The notes: generated from the letters alone by a model not told the origin. Positions 1 to 9,151 are shown, counted from the first letter of the stretch. The stretch: DNA of 64,000 nucleotides from Haemophilus parainfluenzae (GCF_014931395.1 NZ_CP063120.1:727501-791500), one strand, 5' to 3'. Numbers and translations are program-made.

Positions 1-473
1 TTTGCTGCTTCATTATCGTTATTTAAAAAGAGCGCTTGAGCAAGTTGATAACGTAATGGCAAACTATCAGAGTATTGGGTGAATAGGGTACGATAACGTT
101 GCGCAGCCTCACTATAGTTGCCTTTATGACGGGCATCAATAGCTTCAGCCCAGCTCAATAGCACAGGATCCTTTTTAGGGAGTTCTCGATATAAAGGTAA
201 TAAAAGTGAAACAGCTTCCTCGTTATTTTGTAAGACAGAAGGAATCATTCCACGTACGATTAAATCAGGATGACGAGCTAGCTCTTCTTTAGTCATCGAG
301 ACTGAGCCTTCATTATTTGTCTTCGGTTGGATCGCAGGTGCTTGAAGCTTTGGTGCAGCAACCTGAATATTTTTGTCTAAGGTGTCATTTTTCGATTGTG
401 CTACCTCGGCATTTGCCCACTGAGCACATATCATGCTTAATACTGTATATAAAAAAGTTTTTGTAAATTTCAT
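1..473 (-). CDS. Slam-type surface lipoprotein assembly modulator, N-terminal part
   Basis: Minus-strand frame starting at the ATG at 471-473 and running off the left edge, so only about 157 residues are visible. A signal peptide (MKFTKTFLYTVLSMICAQWA, cleavage after NA) is followed by a Gln/Pro-rich stretch and then TPR-like helices from about residue 80 (LSWAEAIDARHKGNYSEAAQ, then YRTLFTQYSDSLPLRYQLAQ). This matches the periplasmic N-terminal domain of Slam proteins, whose unseen C-terminal DUF560 barrel flips lipoproteins across the outer membrane. Two TbpB-barrel lipoprotein genes lie directly upstream on the same strand, which is the expected partner arrangement. The Slam call rests on the TPR start plus context. 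A different TPR outer-membrane protein remains possible. Confidence 0.72.
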   Translation of the reverse strand, partial: MKFTKTFLYTVLSMICAQWANAEVAQSKNDTLDKNIQVAAPKLQAPAIQPKTNNEGSVSMTKEELARHPDLIVRGMIPSVLQNNEEAVSLLLPLYRELPKKDPVLLSWAEAIDARHKGNYSEAAQRYRTLFTQYSDSLPLRYQLAQALFLNNDNEAA

Positions 474-489
474 TTGTTATCAAAAGAGA

Positions 490-518
490 AATAAAGCAAG
501 CTCAAGGCTTGCTTTATT
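490..518 (-). terminator. 12-bp perfect hairpin downstream of the first lipoprotein gene
   Basis: AATAAAGCAAGC at 490-501 pairs perfectly with GCTTGCTTTATT at 507-518 around a 5-nt loop. It lies between the lipoprotein gene and the Slam-like gene and may terminate or attenuate read-through. The minus-strand T tract after it is weak, so partial read-through into the Slam-like gene is plausible. Confidence 0.6.
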
Positions 519-538
519 CATATTAGGATTAAAATTAA

Positions 539-1453
539 TTATTGTTTTTTAGCACCGAATACGCCAAGGTAAGAGGCTTTTTCATTTACATAGCTACCAG
601 CTAACTCACTAGCGTTATTTCCGTAGAAACGACCTACAGCTTCTGTACCTTCAGCAGTTTTACCGTTAAATTGGTTACCATCAATTTTCGCAGAAAGTTT
701 AACCTCGTTGATATTGCCAAATGCTTTTCCATCATCTGGAGTAATAGAGCCTTCAAATGACTTATCAGCAAAATTTACATTAAATTTTGCGTTACTTAAG
801 CGATACGTATCAATAGCTGAACCACTATCTGCATAACCGTGTACACCTTGTCCAACATAGGTAGCGCTACCGCTAGTTGGCATGTCGGTTGTAGGATTGA
901 TACCGTAAGAGACTAAGTAATAATTATTTAAGCCATCCTCTGTAATTAATCCCCAACGTACATTTTTATATAATGAACCGTTAACTATGCGGGTAATATT
1001 GTTGGCAGTGATGTTGAGAACCTTTCCAGCCCCCATCCCTTCAGGAATTATATTAATACTTTTACCTTCAACATCTAGCACATAAAGATTTGGATTGCCA
1101 GAAATGGATGCTGTTTGAATAGTTCCACCTTTTTTAGGTATGATGAAGCTAGCATGTTTATCTGTGAGTGCTCGATTAGTATTACCACTCTGAGCATTAG
1201 GGGTTGATGGTTTAGCCACATTTTCAGCTGGAGTAGATTGGCTTGATGCTGTCTGATTGTTTGTAGATGTAGTAGTATTTGGTTGCTGAGTCGTATTATT
1301 GGCAGTAGTGCTTGGCTGACTTTGCTTAGTCGGATTGGTTGAAGCTGGAACATCTGGGGCATCACTACCACCACCGCTGCTACCACATGCTGATAATACT
1401 AAAGCTGCTAATGCAGTTGTACCAAATTTTAAAACATGATTTAAAGAAGACAT
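539..1453 (-). CDS. Slam-dependent surface lipoprotein with TbpB-type beta-barrel (1)
   Basis: 304 aa. The lipoprotein signal ends in the lipobox LSAC (Cys23) followed by GSSGGG, the Gly/Ser anchor typical of Slam-exported surface lipoproteins. Residues 30-95 are a low-complexity Asn/Gln/Thr/Ser linker. The C-terminal 150 residues have the pattern of a TbpB-like eight-stranded barrel, including TSGSATYVGQG, FYGNNASELAGSY and the terminal GVFGAKKQ. The protein should be lipidated, displayed on the outer surface, and may bind host metal or haem proteins or act like the haemophore haemophilin; the ligand cannot be read from sequence. It shares its start and tail with the paralogue at 1680-2477, suggesting a local duplication that then diverged. 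Confidence 0.82.
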   Translation of the reverse strand: MSSLNHVLKFGTTALAALVLSACGSSGGGSDAPDVPASTNPTKQSQPSTTANNTTQQPNTTTSTNNQTASSQSTPAENVAKPSTPNAQSGNTNRALTDKHASFIIPKKGGTIQTASISGNPNLYVLDVEGKSINIIPEGMGAGKVLNITANNITRIVNGSLYKNVRWGLITEDGLNNYYLVSYGINPTTDMPTSGSATYVGQGVHGYADSGSAIDTYRLSNAKFNVNFADKSFEGSITPDDGKAFGNINEVKLSAKIDGNQFNGKTAEGTEAVGRFYGNNASELAGSYVNEKASYLGVFGAKKQ

Positions 1454-1634
1454 ACTAATATTCCTTATTTAAACAGTAGAAGTAAAATACCTTTTAGAAG
1501 ATATCCTGCGAAGACTATCATTTCAATTTTAATTTGTCTATAAAGTTATTTATAAGTGTATTAATTGTGAGATAAATTACAATATTATTTAAGTTATATT
1601 TTTGTAAATTTATTAGTCATGTCAAAAGGGAAAC

Positions 1635-1657
1635 AAAGCAAGCATAAGGCTTGCTTT
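1635..1657 (-). terminator. Hairpin downstream of the second lipoprotein gene
   Basis: AAAGCAAGC at 1635-1643 pairs with GCTTGCTTT at 1649-1657. It is almost the same hairpin as the one at 490-518, as if duplicated with the gene. It should end or reduce transcription of the 1680-2477 gene. Confidence 0.6.
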
Positions 1658-1679
1658 ATCATATCAGGGTTAAAACTCA

Positions 1680-2477
1680 TTATTGTTTTTGTGCGCCAAA
1701 TGCAGCAGCCCAATTGTTATCATTAGCTTCGGCTAAACCAGCAAGTTGTTTTGCTTGTTCTCCATAAAACTTACCTTCTACACTTGCTACTGACGATGGT
1801 AATAAAGAGGTATTTGCATATCCATTAAAACTGTTACCTGAAATAGAGGCATTAATATTTACATATTGAATGTCGTTGATACCTAATGAACCGCTTAATG
1901 ATTTATTACCAAAATCAACACTAAATTGAGAGTTACCAATATGGTAGTCGTCCTCATCCGATTCAGTGATATCTATTGCAAGGATAGATTGACCAGAATA
2001 AGAAGCGCTACCGCTTGTTGGCATATTAAGAGTTGGGTTACCGTTATAGAATAAATAAAATTTGCCATTGTCATCTAAGCTATCGTTAATACCGAAACGA
2101 ATATCAGAATAACGTCCACAGCATACATCTATACGTCTGTCATTGGCAGTAGTCTTAGTCCACCCCCCCGCTGAAATGTTTGGAAATCCAATTTCTAGAT
2201 TGATTCCCTCAACATTGATGCTCGTTGTATTATAGCCATTGATTGTTACCCGACGAAAGGAACCATTATCATCGATAAATGCAGTACCTGTTTTTTTATT
2301 GGCTTGTTGTTGAACTACATTGTTATTAACAAGAGTATTTGATTGATTTAATTCATTGTTATTTACGGGTGAGCTATCTTGATTATCACCGCCACCACCG
2401 CTACTACCACAAGCAGATAATACTAAAGCGGTTAATATAGTGGTACCAAATTTAAAAACATGATTTAAAGAGAGCAT
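1680..2477 (-). CDS. Slam-dependent surface lipoprotein with TbpB-type beta-barrel (2)
   Basis: 265 aa. The signal MLSLNHVFKFGTT...LVLSAC ends in a lipobox (Cys23) and runs into GSSGGGG. An Asn/Gln-rich linker covers roughly residues 30-65, shorter than in the paralogue at 539-1453. The barrel signature is clear: TSGSASYSGQS, FSVDFGNKSLSGSL, EGKFYGEQAKQLAGLA and the terminal AAFGAQKQ. A Cys-Cys pair (DVCCGRY, about residue 115) is unusual and absent from the paralogue; it could be a disulfide or metal site. The gene lies upstream of lipoprotein 1 and the Slam-like gene on the same strand. Surface exposure by Slam is inferred; the ligand is unknown. Confidence 0.82.
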   Translation of the reverse strand: MLSLNHVFKFGTTILTALVLSACGSSGGGGDNQDSSPVNNNELNQSNTLVNNNVVQQQANKKTGTAFIDDNGSFRRVTINGYNTTSINVEGINLEIGFPNISAGGWTKTTANDRRIDVCCGRYSDIRFGINDSLDDNGKFYLFYNGNPTLNMPTSGSASYSGQSILAIDITESDEDDYHIGNSQFSVDFGNKSLSGSLGINDIQYVNINASISGNSFNGYANTSLLPSSVASVEGKFYGEQAKQLAGLAEANDNNWAAAFGAQKQ

Positions 2478-2612
2478 AATAATATTCCTTATTTAAAAAG
2501 TAGAAGTAAAACAACTTAGAGGCTACCATTTCAAGTTTAGCCTGTCTATAAAGTCAGTTGATTTTATAAGGTTAAGTATTTTAATTCAAAAATAAATTAC
2601 AATATTTATTTT

Positions 2613-3413
2613 TTATTCAACCTCCCACCAAATCAACGCCCATTTGCGTTGTCCGTGCTTTATCGGTTCATTATTTATTTGTTTTTGTTGATAGAATTGA
2701 GCTAAGTCTTGTTTTTCTTTTTCGGTGAGATTGCCGAGAGAAAATTCCACAGAATTTAATAAATCCTCAAAGGTTTCGCCTTGGAAATGACCGGATTCGG
2801 TTTCAATAAAACTCACATTCGCGTGAATGCCTTTTTGGTAGAGACGATTGACTAAATAAATATAAGTTGGGAAGCCAACGTCATCACGGCCAATGGCTTC
2901 AAATACGCCTTCATCAAGAAAATGGCGTTGTGTCACCGAGGTTAAAAAGACGCGTTTTTTCGCCTTGCTTTGCAGTTTTTCAATCATGTCATCCAAATCA
3001 TCCACAAGCGTCGAGCGAGAGGCGAGTATTACATCGGCTTGAGGCACATCATCCCAGTTATCCGACCATGATTTATGTAGAAGCGTAATATTATTCAGTT
3101 GATGCTTTTCTTTATATTGCTGAACCATCTCTAACATGCCTTGGCTGTAATCGAGGGCATACACGGCTTGGCATTGTTGGGCTAAAGGAATAACAAACGT
3201 TCCAGGGCCACAGCCGATATCTAATACGGTTTCATCAGGTTGCACATTCATGGCTTTGAGTAACGTTTCATTATAACGACTTGGTTTGCCCACTAAATTC
3301 TCAGCCATTTTAGGGGCTTTTTTATCCCACTTTGTTGGTGGAAGATTATAGTGATTACAGGATTTTAGATGTTGTTGATAGAGATCGTTGAAATTGATGT
3401 CGTTGATGATCAT
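2613..3413 (-). CDS. Class I SAM-dependent methyltransferase
   Basis: 266 aa. The SAM-binding Rossmann core begins with motif I VLDIGCGPGTFVIPLA (about residues 63-78), followed by the acidic end of strand 2 in VYALDYSQGML and a motif similar to post-I near ADVILASRST. The N-terminal 60 residues are basic and helical, and the C terminus has ESGHFQGETFEDLL. This is the fold of small-molecule or tRNA-modifying methyltransferases, but the substrate is not deducible. It is divergent from purL, with the PurR-box promoter between them. No frameshift or odd composition is seen. Confidence 0.78.
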   Translation of the reverse strand: MIINDINFNDLYQQHLKSCNHYNLPPTKWDKKAPKMAENLVGKPSRYNETLLKAMNVQPDETVLDIGCGPGTFVIPLAQQCQAVYALDYSQGMLEMVQQYKEKHQLNNITLLHKSWSDNWDDVPQADVILASRSTLVDDLDDMIEKLQSKAKKRVFLTSVTQRHFLDEGVFEAIGRDDVGFPTYIYLVNRLYQKGIHANVSFIETESGHFQGETFEDLLNSVEFSLGNLTEKEKQDLAQFYQQKQINNEPIKHGQRKWALIWWEVE

Positions 3414-3507
3414 AGTGACGCCCCAAAGTGCGGTTAGTTTTCAGATTGTTTTGAATTGCTTGCTGATTATATGCTTTCTCCCACTGAAAATCATTTGAAA
3501 ATGATTG

Positions 3508-3545
3508 ACGCAAACGTTTTCGTTTTGGTGTTTTTCCTTTATAAT
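3508..3545 (+). promoter_or_regulatory. PurR operator and -10 element of purL
   Basis: ACGCAAACGTTTTCGT at 3508-3523 matches the E. coli PurR consensus palindrome. A perfect TATAAT lies at 3540-3545, 42 bp before the purL ATG. The operator covers the -35 position, so PurR with hypoxanthine or guanine should block the polymerase, as for other pur genes. Confidence 0.88.
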
Positions 3546-3587
3546 AGCCCGCGATTTTTACCTCAAACACAACTCAAAGGTACCCGT

Positions 3588-6500
3588 ATGTTTCAAACTT
3601 TTCGTGGCTCACCCGCCCTTTCTGAATTCCGTATTCAAGGCTTAATGCAAAAATTCCAACAAAATCAATTACCGGTAAAATCGGTTTATGCGGAATATCT
3701 GCATTTTGTGGAATTAAATCGACCGCTTGTTAGCGAGCAGGAAGCTAAGTTAAAAGCGTTGTTACATTATGGCCCAACCTTGGCAGAACACGATGCCAAA
3801 GGCGAAACTTTTATCGTGATTCCACGCGTTGGCACGATTTCTTCTTGGTCTTCTAAAGCGACCGATATTGCGCATAACTGTGGTTTAAGTGAAGTGGAGC
3901 GTATTGAGCGTGGTTTGGCGTATTATTTTGAGTTAAGCCAACCGCTTGATGAAAAAACAACAGAAAAATTGACCGCACTTTTACACGACAGAATGATGGA
4001 AACGGTGGTGCGTCGTCCTGAAGATGCAGAGATCTTATTCCGTCATCAAGATCCGAAACCATTTAAAACTGTGGATATTTTAAAAGGTGGACGTGAAGCT
4101 TTGGTGACTGCTAACGTAGAATTAGGTTTGGCGCTGGCAGAAGATGAAATTGATTATTTGGTGGAAAACTTCACCCAATTAGGGCGCAATCCGCACGATA
4201 TTGAACTTTATATGTTCGCGCAAGCTAACTCTGAGCACTGTCGTCATAAAATCTTTAATGCAGATTGGATTATCGACGGCAAAAAACAGGATAAATCCCT
4301 GTTTAAAATGATTAAAAATACCTTTGAGAAAACCCCTGATTTCGTGCTTTCAGCCTATAAAGATAATGCTGCAGTAATGGAAGGCTCAAAAGTCGGCCGT
4401 TTCTTTGCGGATCAAGATGGGCAATATCGCTATCACAATGAAGATGCACATATCTTAATGAAAGTGGAAACCCATAACCACCCAACCGCAATTTCACCAT
4501 TCCCTGGTGCTGCGACAGGTTCAGGCGGTGAGATTCGTGATGAGGGCGCAACCGGTCGTGGTGCAAAACCAAAAGCAGGTTTAACCGGTTTCTCCGTATC
4601 AAACCTTGTCATTCCAAACTTTGAACAACCTTGGGAAAATCCACTTTCTAAACCAAACCGTATTGCTTCAGCCTTAGATATTATGATCGAAGGCCCATTA
4701 GGTGGCGCAGCATTTAACAACGAGTTTGGTCGTCCTGCGTTATTAGGCTATTTCCGTACCTATGAAGAGAAAGTCAATAGCTTCAATGGTGAAGAAGTGC
4801 GAGGTTATCACAAACCGATTATGTTAGCAGGTGGTATCGGTAATATTCGTGGCGAACACGTTCAAAAAGGTGAAATTCCAGTGGGTGCGAAATTGATCGT
4901 ATTGGGCGGCCCTGCCATGAATATCGGTTTAGGCGGTGGGGCAGCGTCTTCGATGGACAGCGGTAAATCAAAAGAAGATTTAGATTTTGCCTCTGTGCAA
5001 CGCGAAAACCCAGAAATGGAACGCCGCTGCCAAGAGGTGATTGATCGCTGCTGGCAATTAGGCGAAGAAAACCCAATTCTCTTTATTCACGATGTGGGTG
5101 CGGGTGGTTTATCCAACGCCATGCCTGAATTGGTGCACGATGGTGAACGTGGCGGTAAATTTGATTTACGCTCAATTCTTTGTGATGAAAAAGGCATGTC
5201 GCCATTAGAAATTTGGTGTAACGAATCGCAAGAACGTTATGTATTAGCCGTTGCACCAGAAAAACTCGAATTATTTACCGCACTTTGTGAACGTGAGCGT
5301 GCGCCATTTGCGGTCATTGGTGAGGCAACGGAAGAAAAACATTTAACCTTGCACGATAGTCATTTCGACAATAATCCAATTGATTTACCAATGAATGTGT
5401 TATTGGGCAAAACCCCGAAAATGACGCGCGAGGTTTCGTCAAAAACTGTCGAAAATCGACCGCTTGCAACAGAAAATATTCAATTAAAAGAAGCTTTCCA
5501 TCGCGTATTACGTTTACCGGTGGTGGCAGAAAAAACGTTCTTAATCACCATTGGCGACCGCTCGGTAACCGGTATGGTGGCACGTGATCAAATGGTCGGT
5601 CCATGGCAAATTCCGGTATCTGATGTGGCTGTTACCACCGCGTCATTAGACAGCTATCACGGTGAAGCCATGGCAATGGGCGAACGTGCGCCAGTGGCAT
5701 TATTAGACTTTGGTGCTTCTGCACGTTTAGCGGTAGTAGAATCCATTACCAACATTGCAGGTACCAATATCGGCGATATTAAACGCATCAAACTTTCTGC
5801 AAACTGGATGTCTGCAGCGGGTCATGGTGGTGAAGATGCCGGGTTATATGAAGCGGTGAAAGCGGTGGGCGAAGAGCTTTGTCCTGCATTAGGCATTACC
5901 ATTCCAGTAGGTAAAGACTCCATGTCGATGAAAACCACTTGGGAAGAAAATGGTGAGAAGAAATCAGTAACAGCTCCGCTTTCTCTAGTGATTTCATCTT
6001 TTGCCCGCGTGGAAGATGTCCGCAAAACCGTGACACCTCAATTACGCACAGACAAAGGCGCAAGCCGTTTATTGTTGATTGATTTAGGTGAAAGAAAAAA
6101 TCGCTTAGGCGCGACCGCACTTGCGCAAGTGTATAAACAATTAGGTGATAAACCTGCCGATGTGGTGAACGTAGCTAAACTGAAAAACTTCTTCGATGCA
6201 ATGCAAGCATTAGTAGCAGAGCGTAAATTATTGGCTTACCACGACCGTTCAGACGGTGGTTTAATTACTACGCTTGCAGAAATGGCATTTGCGGGTAACT
6301 GTGGCGTAGATGTGGATATTTCAGCCTTAGGCGACAATGATTTAGCCGTGTTATTCAATGAAGAATTAGGTGCGGTAATCCAAGTATCAGAAAGTGAATT
6401 AAGCGCCGTACGTGAGGTATTAAAAGCCCATGATTTGCTTGGCTTAACTTATGAACTCGGTTCTGTAAGTACAGAAGATCGTTTTGAAATCACTCGAGGC

Positions 6501-7481
6501 AGCAAAAAACTATTAAGCGAAAAACGCTCTGAATTACGCGGTATTTGGGCAGAACTCACTCACCAAATGCAACGCTTACGTGATAACCCAGAATGTGCTG
6601 ACCAAGAATTTGAAGTGAAAAAAGCAATAGACAACAAAGGTTTATCCGCTCATTTAACCTATGATGTGAATGAAGATATTGCCGCGCCGTACATCAGCAA
6701 AGGCGTGAAACCAAAAGTGGCCGTATTACGTGAACAAGGCGTAAACAGCCACGTTGAAATGGCAGCCGCTTTTGACCGTGCAGGCTTTGCGGCGATTGAT
6801 GTTCACATGAGCGATTTAATGACTGGTCGTTACAACTTAAACGACTTCAATGCGATGGTGGCCTGTGGTGGCTTCTCTTACGGTGACGTATTAGGCGCTG
6901 GTGGCGGCTGGGCGAAATCCATTTTATTCAACCCGCAATTACGCGATCAATTCAGCCAATTCTTCGCCAATGAAAACACTCTTTCATTAGGTGTATGTAA
7001 TGGTTGCCAATTTATCTCCACCCTTGCGGAAATTATTCCTGGTGCAGAAAACTGGCCACGTTTCGTGCGTAATAAATCAGAACGTTTTGAAGCGCGTGCT
7101 GCGATGGTGAAAATCAATGACACCAACTCATTGTGGTTTAAAGGCATGGCTGGTTCACATATGCCGATTGCGGTTTCTCACGGTGAAGGTCGCGTAGAAT
7201 TCAAAACACCTGAAAATTTGACCGCACTTCAAGAACAAAACTTGATTGTGGCACAATACATCGACAATAACCTCACCCCGACAGAAATGTACCCGGCAAA
7301 CCCAAACGGCTCTGCCCTCGGCATCACTGCCCTTTCCAACACGGACGGTCGCGTTGCCGTCATGATGCCACATCCGGAACGCGTCTTCCGCACCGTGAGC
7401 AATTCATGGCATCCGGAAGAATGGGGCGAAGATGGGGCTTGGATGCGTGTATTTAGGAATGCGAGGGTAAATTTTAAGTAA
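3588..7481 (+). CDS. purL: Phosphoribosylformylglycinamidine synthase
   Basis: 1297 aa from the ATG at 3588, the length of the large gammaproteobacterial PurL. It catalyses the ATP- and glutamine-dependent conversion of FGAR to FGAM in purine synthesis. The N-terminal PurS-like domain begins [19 protein letters not shown]. The two AIRS-like synthetase halves follow, with the metal/ATP motifs [20 protein letters not shown] and [10 protein letters not shown]. The C-terminal class I amidotransferase has the catalytic Cys1137 in GVCNGC and His1262/Glu1264 in PHPER. An in-frame extension back to 3456 exists but would run through the promoter, so 3588 is the start. The last 17 codons are repeated as a relic at 8912-8962. 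Confidence 0.97.
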   Translation: MFQTFRGSPALSEFRIQGLMQKFQQNQLPVKSVYAEYLHFVELNRPLVSEQEAKLKALLHYGPTLAEHDAKGETFIVIPRVGTISSWSSKATDIAHNCGLSEVERIERGLAYYFELSQPLDEKTTEKLTALLHDRMMETVVRRPEDAEILFRHQDPKPFKTVDILKGGREALVTANVELGLALAEDEIDYLVENFTQLGRNPHDIELYMFAQANSEHCRHKIFNADWIIDGKKQDKSLFKMIKNTFEKTPDFVLSAYKDNAAVMEGSKVGRFFADQDGQYRYHNEDAHILMKVETHNHPTAISPFPGAATGSGGEIRDEGATGRGAKPKAGLTGFSVSNLVIPNFEQPWENPLSKPNRIASALDIMIEGPLGGAAFNNEFGRPALLGYFRTYEEKVNSFNGEEVRGYHKPIMLAGGIGNIRGEHVQKGEIPVGAKLIVLGGPAMNIGLGGGAASSMDSGKSKEDLDFASVQRENPEMERRCQEVIDRCWQLGEENPILFIHDVGAGGLSNAMPELVHDGERGGKFDLRSILCDEKGMSPLEIWCNESQERYVLAVAPEKLELFTALCERERAPFAVIGEATEEKHLTLHDSHFDNNPIDLPMNVLLGKTPKMTREVSSKTVENRPLATENIQLKEAFHRVLRLPVVAEKTFLITIGDRSVTGMVARDQMVGPWQIPVSDVAVTTASLDSYHGEAMAMGERAPVALLDFGASARLAVVESITNIAGTNIGDIKRIKLSANWMSAAGHGGEDAGLYEAVKAVGEELCPALGITIPVGKDSMSMKTTWEENGEKKSVTAPLSLVISSFARVEDVRKTVTPQLRTDKGASRLLLIDLGERKNRLGATALAQVYKQLGDKPADVVNVAKLKNFFDAMQALVAERKLLAYHDRSDGGLITTLAEMAFAGNCGVDVDISALGDNDLAVLFNEELGAVIQVSESELSAVREVLKAHDLLGLTYELGSVSTEDRFEITRGSKKLLSEKRSELRGIWAELTHQMQRLRDNPECADQEFEVKKAIDNKGLSAHLTYDVNEDIAAPYISKGVKPKVAVLREQGVNSHVEMAAAFDRAGFAAIDVHMSDLMTGRYNLNDFNAMVACGGFSYGDVLGAGGGWAKSILFNPQLRDQFSQFFANENTLSLGVCNGCQFISTLAEIIPGAENWPRFVRNKSERFEARAAMVKINDTNSLWFKGMAGSHMPIAVSHGEGRVEFKTPENLTALQEQNLIVAQYIDNNLTPTEMYPANPNGSALGITALSNTDGRVAVMMPHPERVFRTVSNSWHPEEWGEDGAWMRVFRNARVNFK

Positions 7482-7546
7482 TTTATACATTTCTAAAATA
7501 GTTTTATAGTTACACTAAAGTAAGAATGCAGTGAGGATATTACCTA

Positions 7547-8578
7547 ATGGACATATTTCAATTTAATGAAAGTGAAACGGACGTTTTTATTTATATTGGA
7601 TCAATTAATAGACAAGGCTACTCCGAGCTATCTAAGCGAGTCTTAGGTATACCAATAGAGCAGAAAAAAACAAAAGTATTACTATGTTTGTCGACTTTTG
7701 GAGGAGATCCTGATGCAGGATATAGAATTGGTCGATGTTTGCAACATTATTATGAAGGAAACGTAACCTTATTTGCTCCAAGTTTATGCAAAAGCTCGGG
7801 GACTTTAACGGCTATAGCCGCAAATAATATAATAATTGGTAACGAAGGAGAGTTGGGGCCTTTAGATATTCAATTACGTAAAACAGACGAGATGGGGGAG
7901 CAAAGCTCAGGGTTAGATATATTTAAAGCAATAAACTTCCTTGAGAACAGAGTAATGGAACAATTTTCCCAATACTTACCAGCTATTCGCTTTGGAAGCG
8001 GAGTAAGTACAAGGCTTTCTGCTGATATTGCCGCAAAGTTAGTTCATTCTGTTATTGAGCCAATAGCTAATCAAATTGATCCTATAAAAATAGGAGAACA
8101 CCAACGAGCTATTGGCATTGCCCAAAAATATGGTGAGTTACTCAATGAGATGACGAAGATATTAAAAGATAATGCATTATCAACACTAATTGCCGGATAT
8201 CCATCTCATGGTTTTGTTATTGACCGGAAAGAAGCTGAAAAATTATTTAACAATGTTTATAAGCCTTGTGATAGACTATGCACTCTTTTAAAAGATGTTT
8301 TACCTTACTGTGCAGACTTTAATCTCTTAGGTGGGAATCCAATAGTTCTAAAACATATAGTACAAGCTGATTCAAGTGAGATTTCAGATTTGGAGGAACA
8401 AGGAGAAAAAAATGGAAATACCGAACAATTCAATGAAAAAAGTGAAGATGGAAATGTTGACCAATATAATTCAGGAACTAAGTATGATGAATGCTCAACA
8501 ACAGATAGTAGAAAAGAACAAACAGATTCTTCAGGAGTTAAATCGTCTACAAAACGTAAACGCACAAAAAGAAATTGA
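7547..8578 (+). CDS. ClpP/SppA-fold protein of the SDH (serine dehydrogenase proteinase) type
   Basis: 343 aa. Residues 1-180 have the ClpP/crotonase pattern: VLLCLSTFGGDPDAGYRIG, then APSLCKSSGTLTAIAANNII with a candidate nucleophile Ser in KSSGT, then the GELGPLDIQ loop found in the SDH_sah family. Residues 265-343 are a charged, low-complexity Glu/Asn/Ser tail ending in a basic KRKRTKRN. A membrane anchor or signal peptide is not evident, so a cytoplasmic location is likely. The function of these phage- and island-associated proteases is mostly unknown. The gene sits between purL and a relic of the purL 3' end, which suggests it was acquired. The low-complexity tail is also read in another frame by the gene candidate at 8412. 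Confidence 0.68.
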   Translation: MDIFQFNESETDVFIYIGSINRQGYSELSKRVLGIPIEQKKTKVLLCLSTFGGDPDAGYRIGRCLQHYYEGNVTLFAPSLCKSSGTLTAIAANNIIIGNEGELGPLDIQLRKTDEMGEQSSGLDIFKAINFLENRVMEQFSQYLPAIRFGSGVSTRLSADIAAKLVHSVIEPIANQIDPIKIGEHQRAIGIAQKYGELLNEMTKILKDNALSTLIAGYPSHGFVIDRKEAEKLFNNVYKPCDRLCTLLKDVLPYCADFNLLGGNPIVLKHIVQADSSEISDLEEQGEKNGNTEQFNEKSEDGNVDQYNSGTKYDECSTTDSRKEQTDSSGVKSSTKRKRTKRN

Positions 8579-8621
8579 GATTTTACAACGTGTTTTTAAA
8601 GCCCCTCAACAATTACAATAA
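8412..8621 (+). CDS. Possible overlapping small coiled-coil protein
   Basis: 69 codons from the ATG at 8412, overlapping the preceding gene by 167 bp in another frame. An AGGAG at 8401-8405 sits 6 bp before the ATG, an ideal ribosome site. The predicted product is helical and amphipathic (MLTNIIQELSMMNAQQQIVE, then KNKQILQELNRLQNVNAQKE), which looks like a genuine coiled coil and not a shadow, whereas the host gene is low-complexity here. It would be translationally coupled to the protease-like gene. No family is recognised. It could still be a chance frame. Confidence 0.4.
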   Translation: MEIPNNSMKKVKMEMLTNIIQELSMMNAQQQIVEKNKQILQELNRLQNVNAQKEIEILQRVFKAPQQLQ

Positions 8622-8651
8622 CATATTGTTGTCAACGTATTCTATGATAGC

Positions 8652-8677
8652 GCACGTCTCCTGATGCGTGCTTTTTT
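8652..8677 (+). terminator. Intrinsic terminator after the SDH-type locus
   Basis: GCACGT at 8652-8657 pairs with GCGTGC at 8666-8671 (one G-T pair) and is followed by six Ts. It lies 31 bp after the small ORF stop. Confidence 0.7.
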
Positions 8678-8706
8678 ATGCTCTGAATTTAGGCACACCC
8701 ATGATA

Positions 8707-8733
8707 GCGCAAGCGTCCACGCTTGTGCTTTTT
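8707..8733 (+). terminator. Second intrinsic terminator
   Basis: GCGCAAGCG at 8707-8715 pairs with CGCTTGTGC at 8720-8728 around a 4-nt loop, followed by Ts. The lead-in ATGATAGCGCA repeats the one just before the terminator at 8652, so the two may be duplicates. Confidence 0.7.
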
Positions 8734-8749
8734 CATTTTAGTTACAGGC

Positions 8750-8777
8750 GCTTGCTGGGATAAACAGCAAGCTTTTT
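8750..8777 (+). terminator. Third intrinsic terminator, near-copy of the rclC terminator
   Basis: GCTTGCTG at 8750-8757 pairs with CAGCAAGC at 8765-8772 and is followed by five Ts. The hairpin and the bases after it are repeated at 9799-9845, downstream of rclC. Confidence 0.75.
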
Positions 8778-8798
8778 GTTATTAAGATATAAAGAACT
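8750..8798. repeat. Direct repeat of the rclC terminator block (copy 1)
   Basis: GCTTGCTGGGATAAAC, the pairing arm, the T tract and AAGATATAAA recur in the same order at 9799-9845 with a few substitutions. The two copies bracket the purL relic and rclC, so they may mark a past duplication or recombination. Confidence 0.65.
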
Positions 8799-8911
8799 TC
8801 ATAACAAGGAAGGGATTAATAGTATTTAATAATGTAATTGTCGTGATATTCCATGTTCCAAATATGTATTCTCTACGGGGAAACCTCATGCCGCTCATGA
8901 GATTGTGTAAA

Positions 8912-8962
8912 GATGGTTCTTGGATGCGAATTTTTAGAAATGCGAGAGTGAATTTCAAATAA
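8912..8962 (+). pseudogene. Relic of the purL 3' end
   Basis: These 51 bp match the last 51 bp of purL (7431-7481) at 41 positions when aligned by eye. Translated in frame they read [20 protein letters not shown] against [20 protein letters not shown], with most differences synonymous. Nothing upstream resembles the rest of purL. The relic is followed by a palindrome and a strong terminator, which look like the original purL downstream region. It implies that the 1.4 kb between the two tails was inserted at, or recombined into, the purL 3' end. Confidence 0.85.
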
Positions 8963-8978
8963 TGTGAGATTGCTCACA
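8963..8978. promoter_or_regulatory. CRP-consensus palindrome after the purL relic
   Basis: TGTGAGATTGCTCACA fits the CRP pattern TGTGA-N6-TCACA exactly. It lies 174 bp before rclC but upstream of a terminator, so its regulatory role is uncertain. It may only form an RNA hairpin. Confidence 0.4.
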
Positions 8979-8995
8979 GAAAATTAATCAAAAAT

Positions 8996-9027
8996 AAGAG
9001 ATACTACCAAATTGGTATCTCTTTTTT
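8996..9027 (+). terminator. Intrinsic terminator, probably the ancestral purL terminator
   Basis: AAGAGATAC at 8996-9004 pairs with GTATCTCTT at 9015-9023 and runs into a T tract to 9027. It follows the purL relic by 33 bp. Confidence 0.78.
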
Positions 9028-9151
9028 ATTGCGTAAACCTGAGTAATAAAAAAATGCCAACAATATTAGAGAGTAATATTGTAAATAATTTATATAAAAA
9101 TTCTTGGGCATTATGCTCGTAATATCAATTGAACTATATGAGGAGTTCTAA

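Noticed and set aside
3456-3587. In-frame extension of purL
   Set aside because: It covers the PurR operator and the -10 element, and the ATG at 3588 gives the known PurL N terminus.
8376-8411. GTG start for the small overlapping ORF
   Set aside because: The ATG at 8412 has the better-placed AGGAG; the GTG has none.
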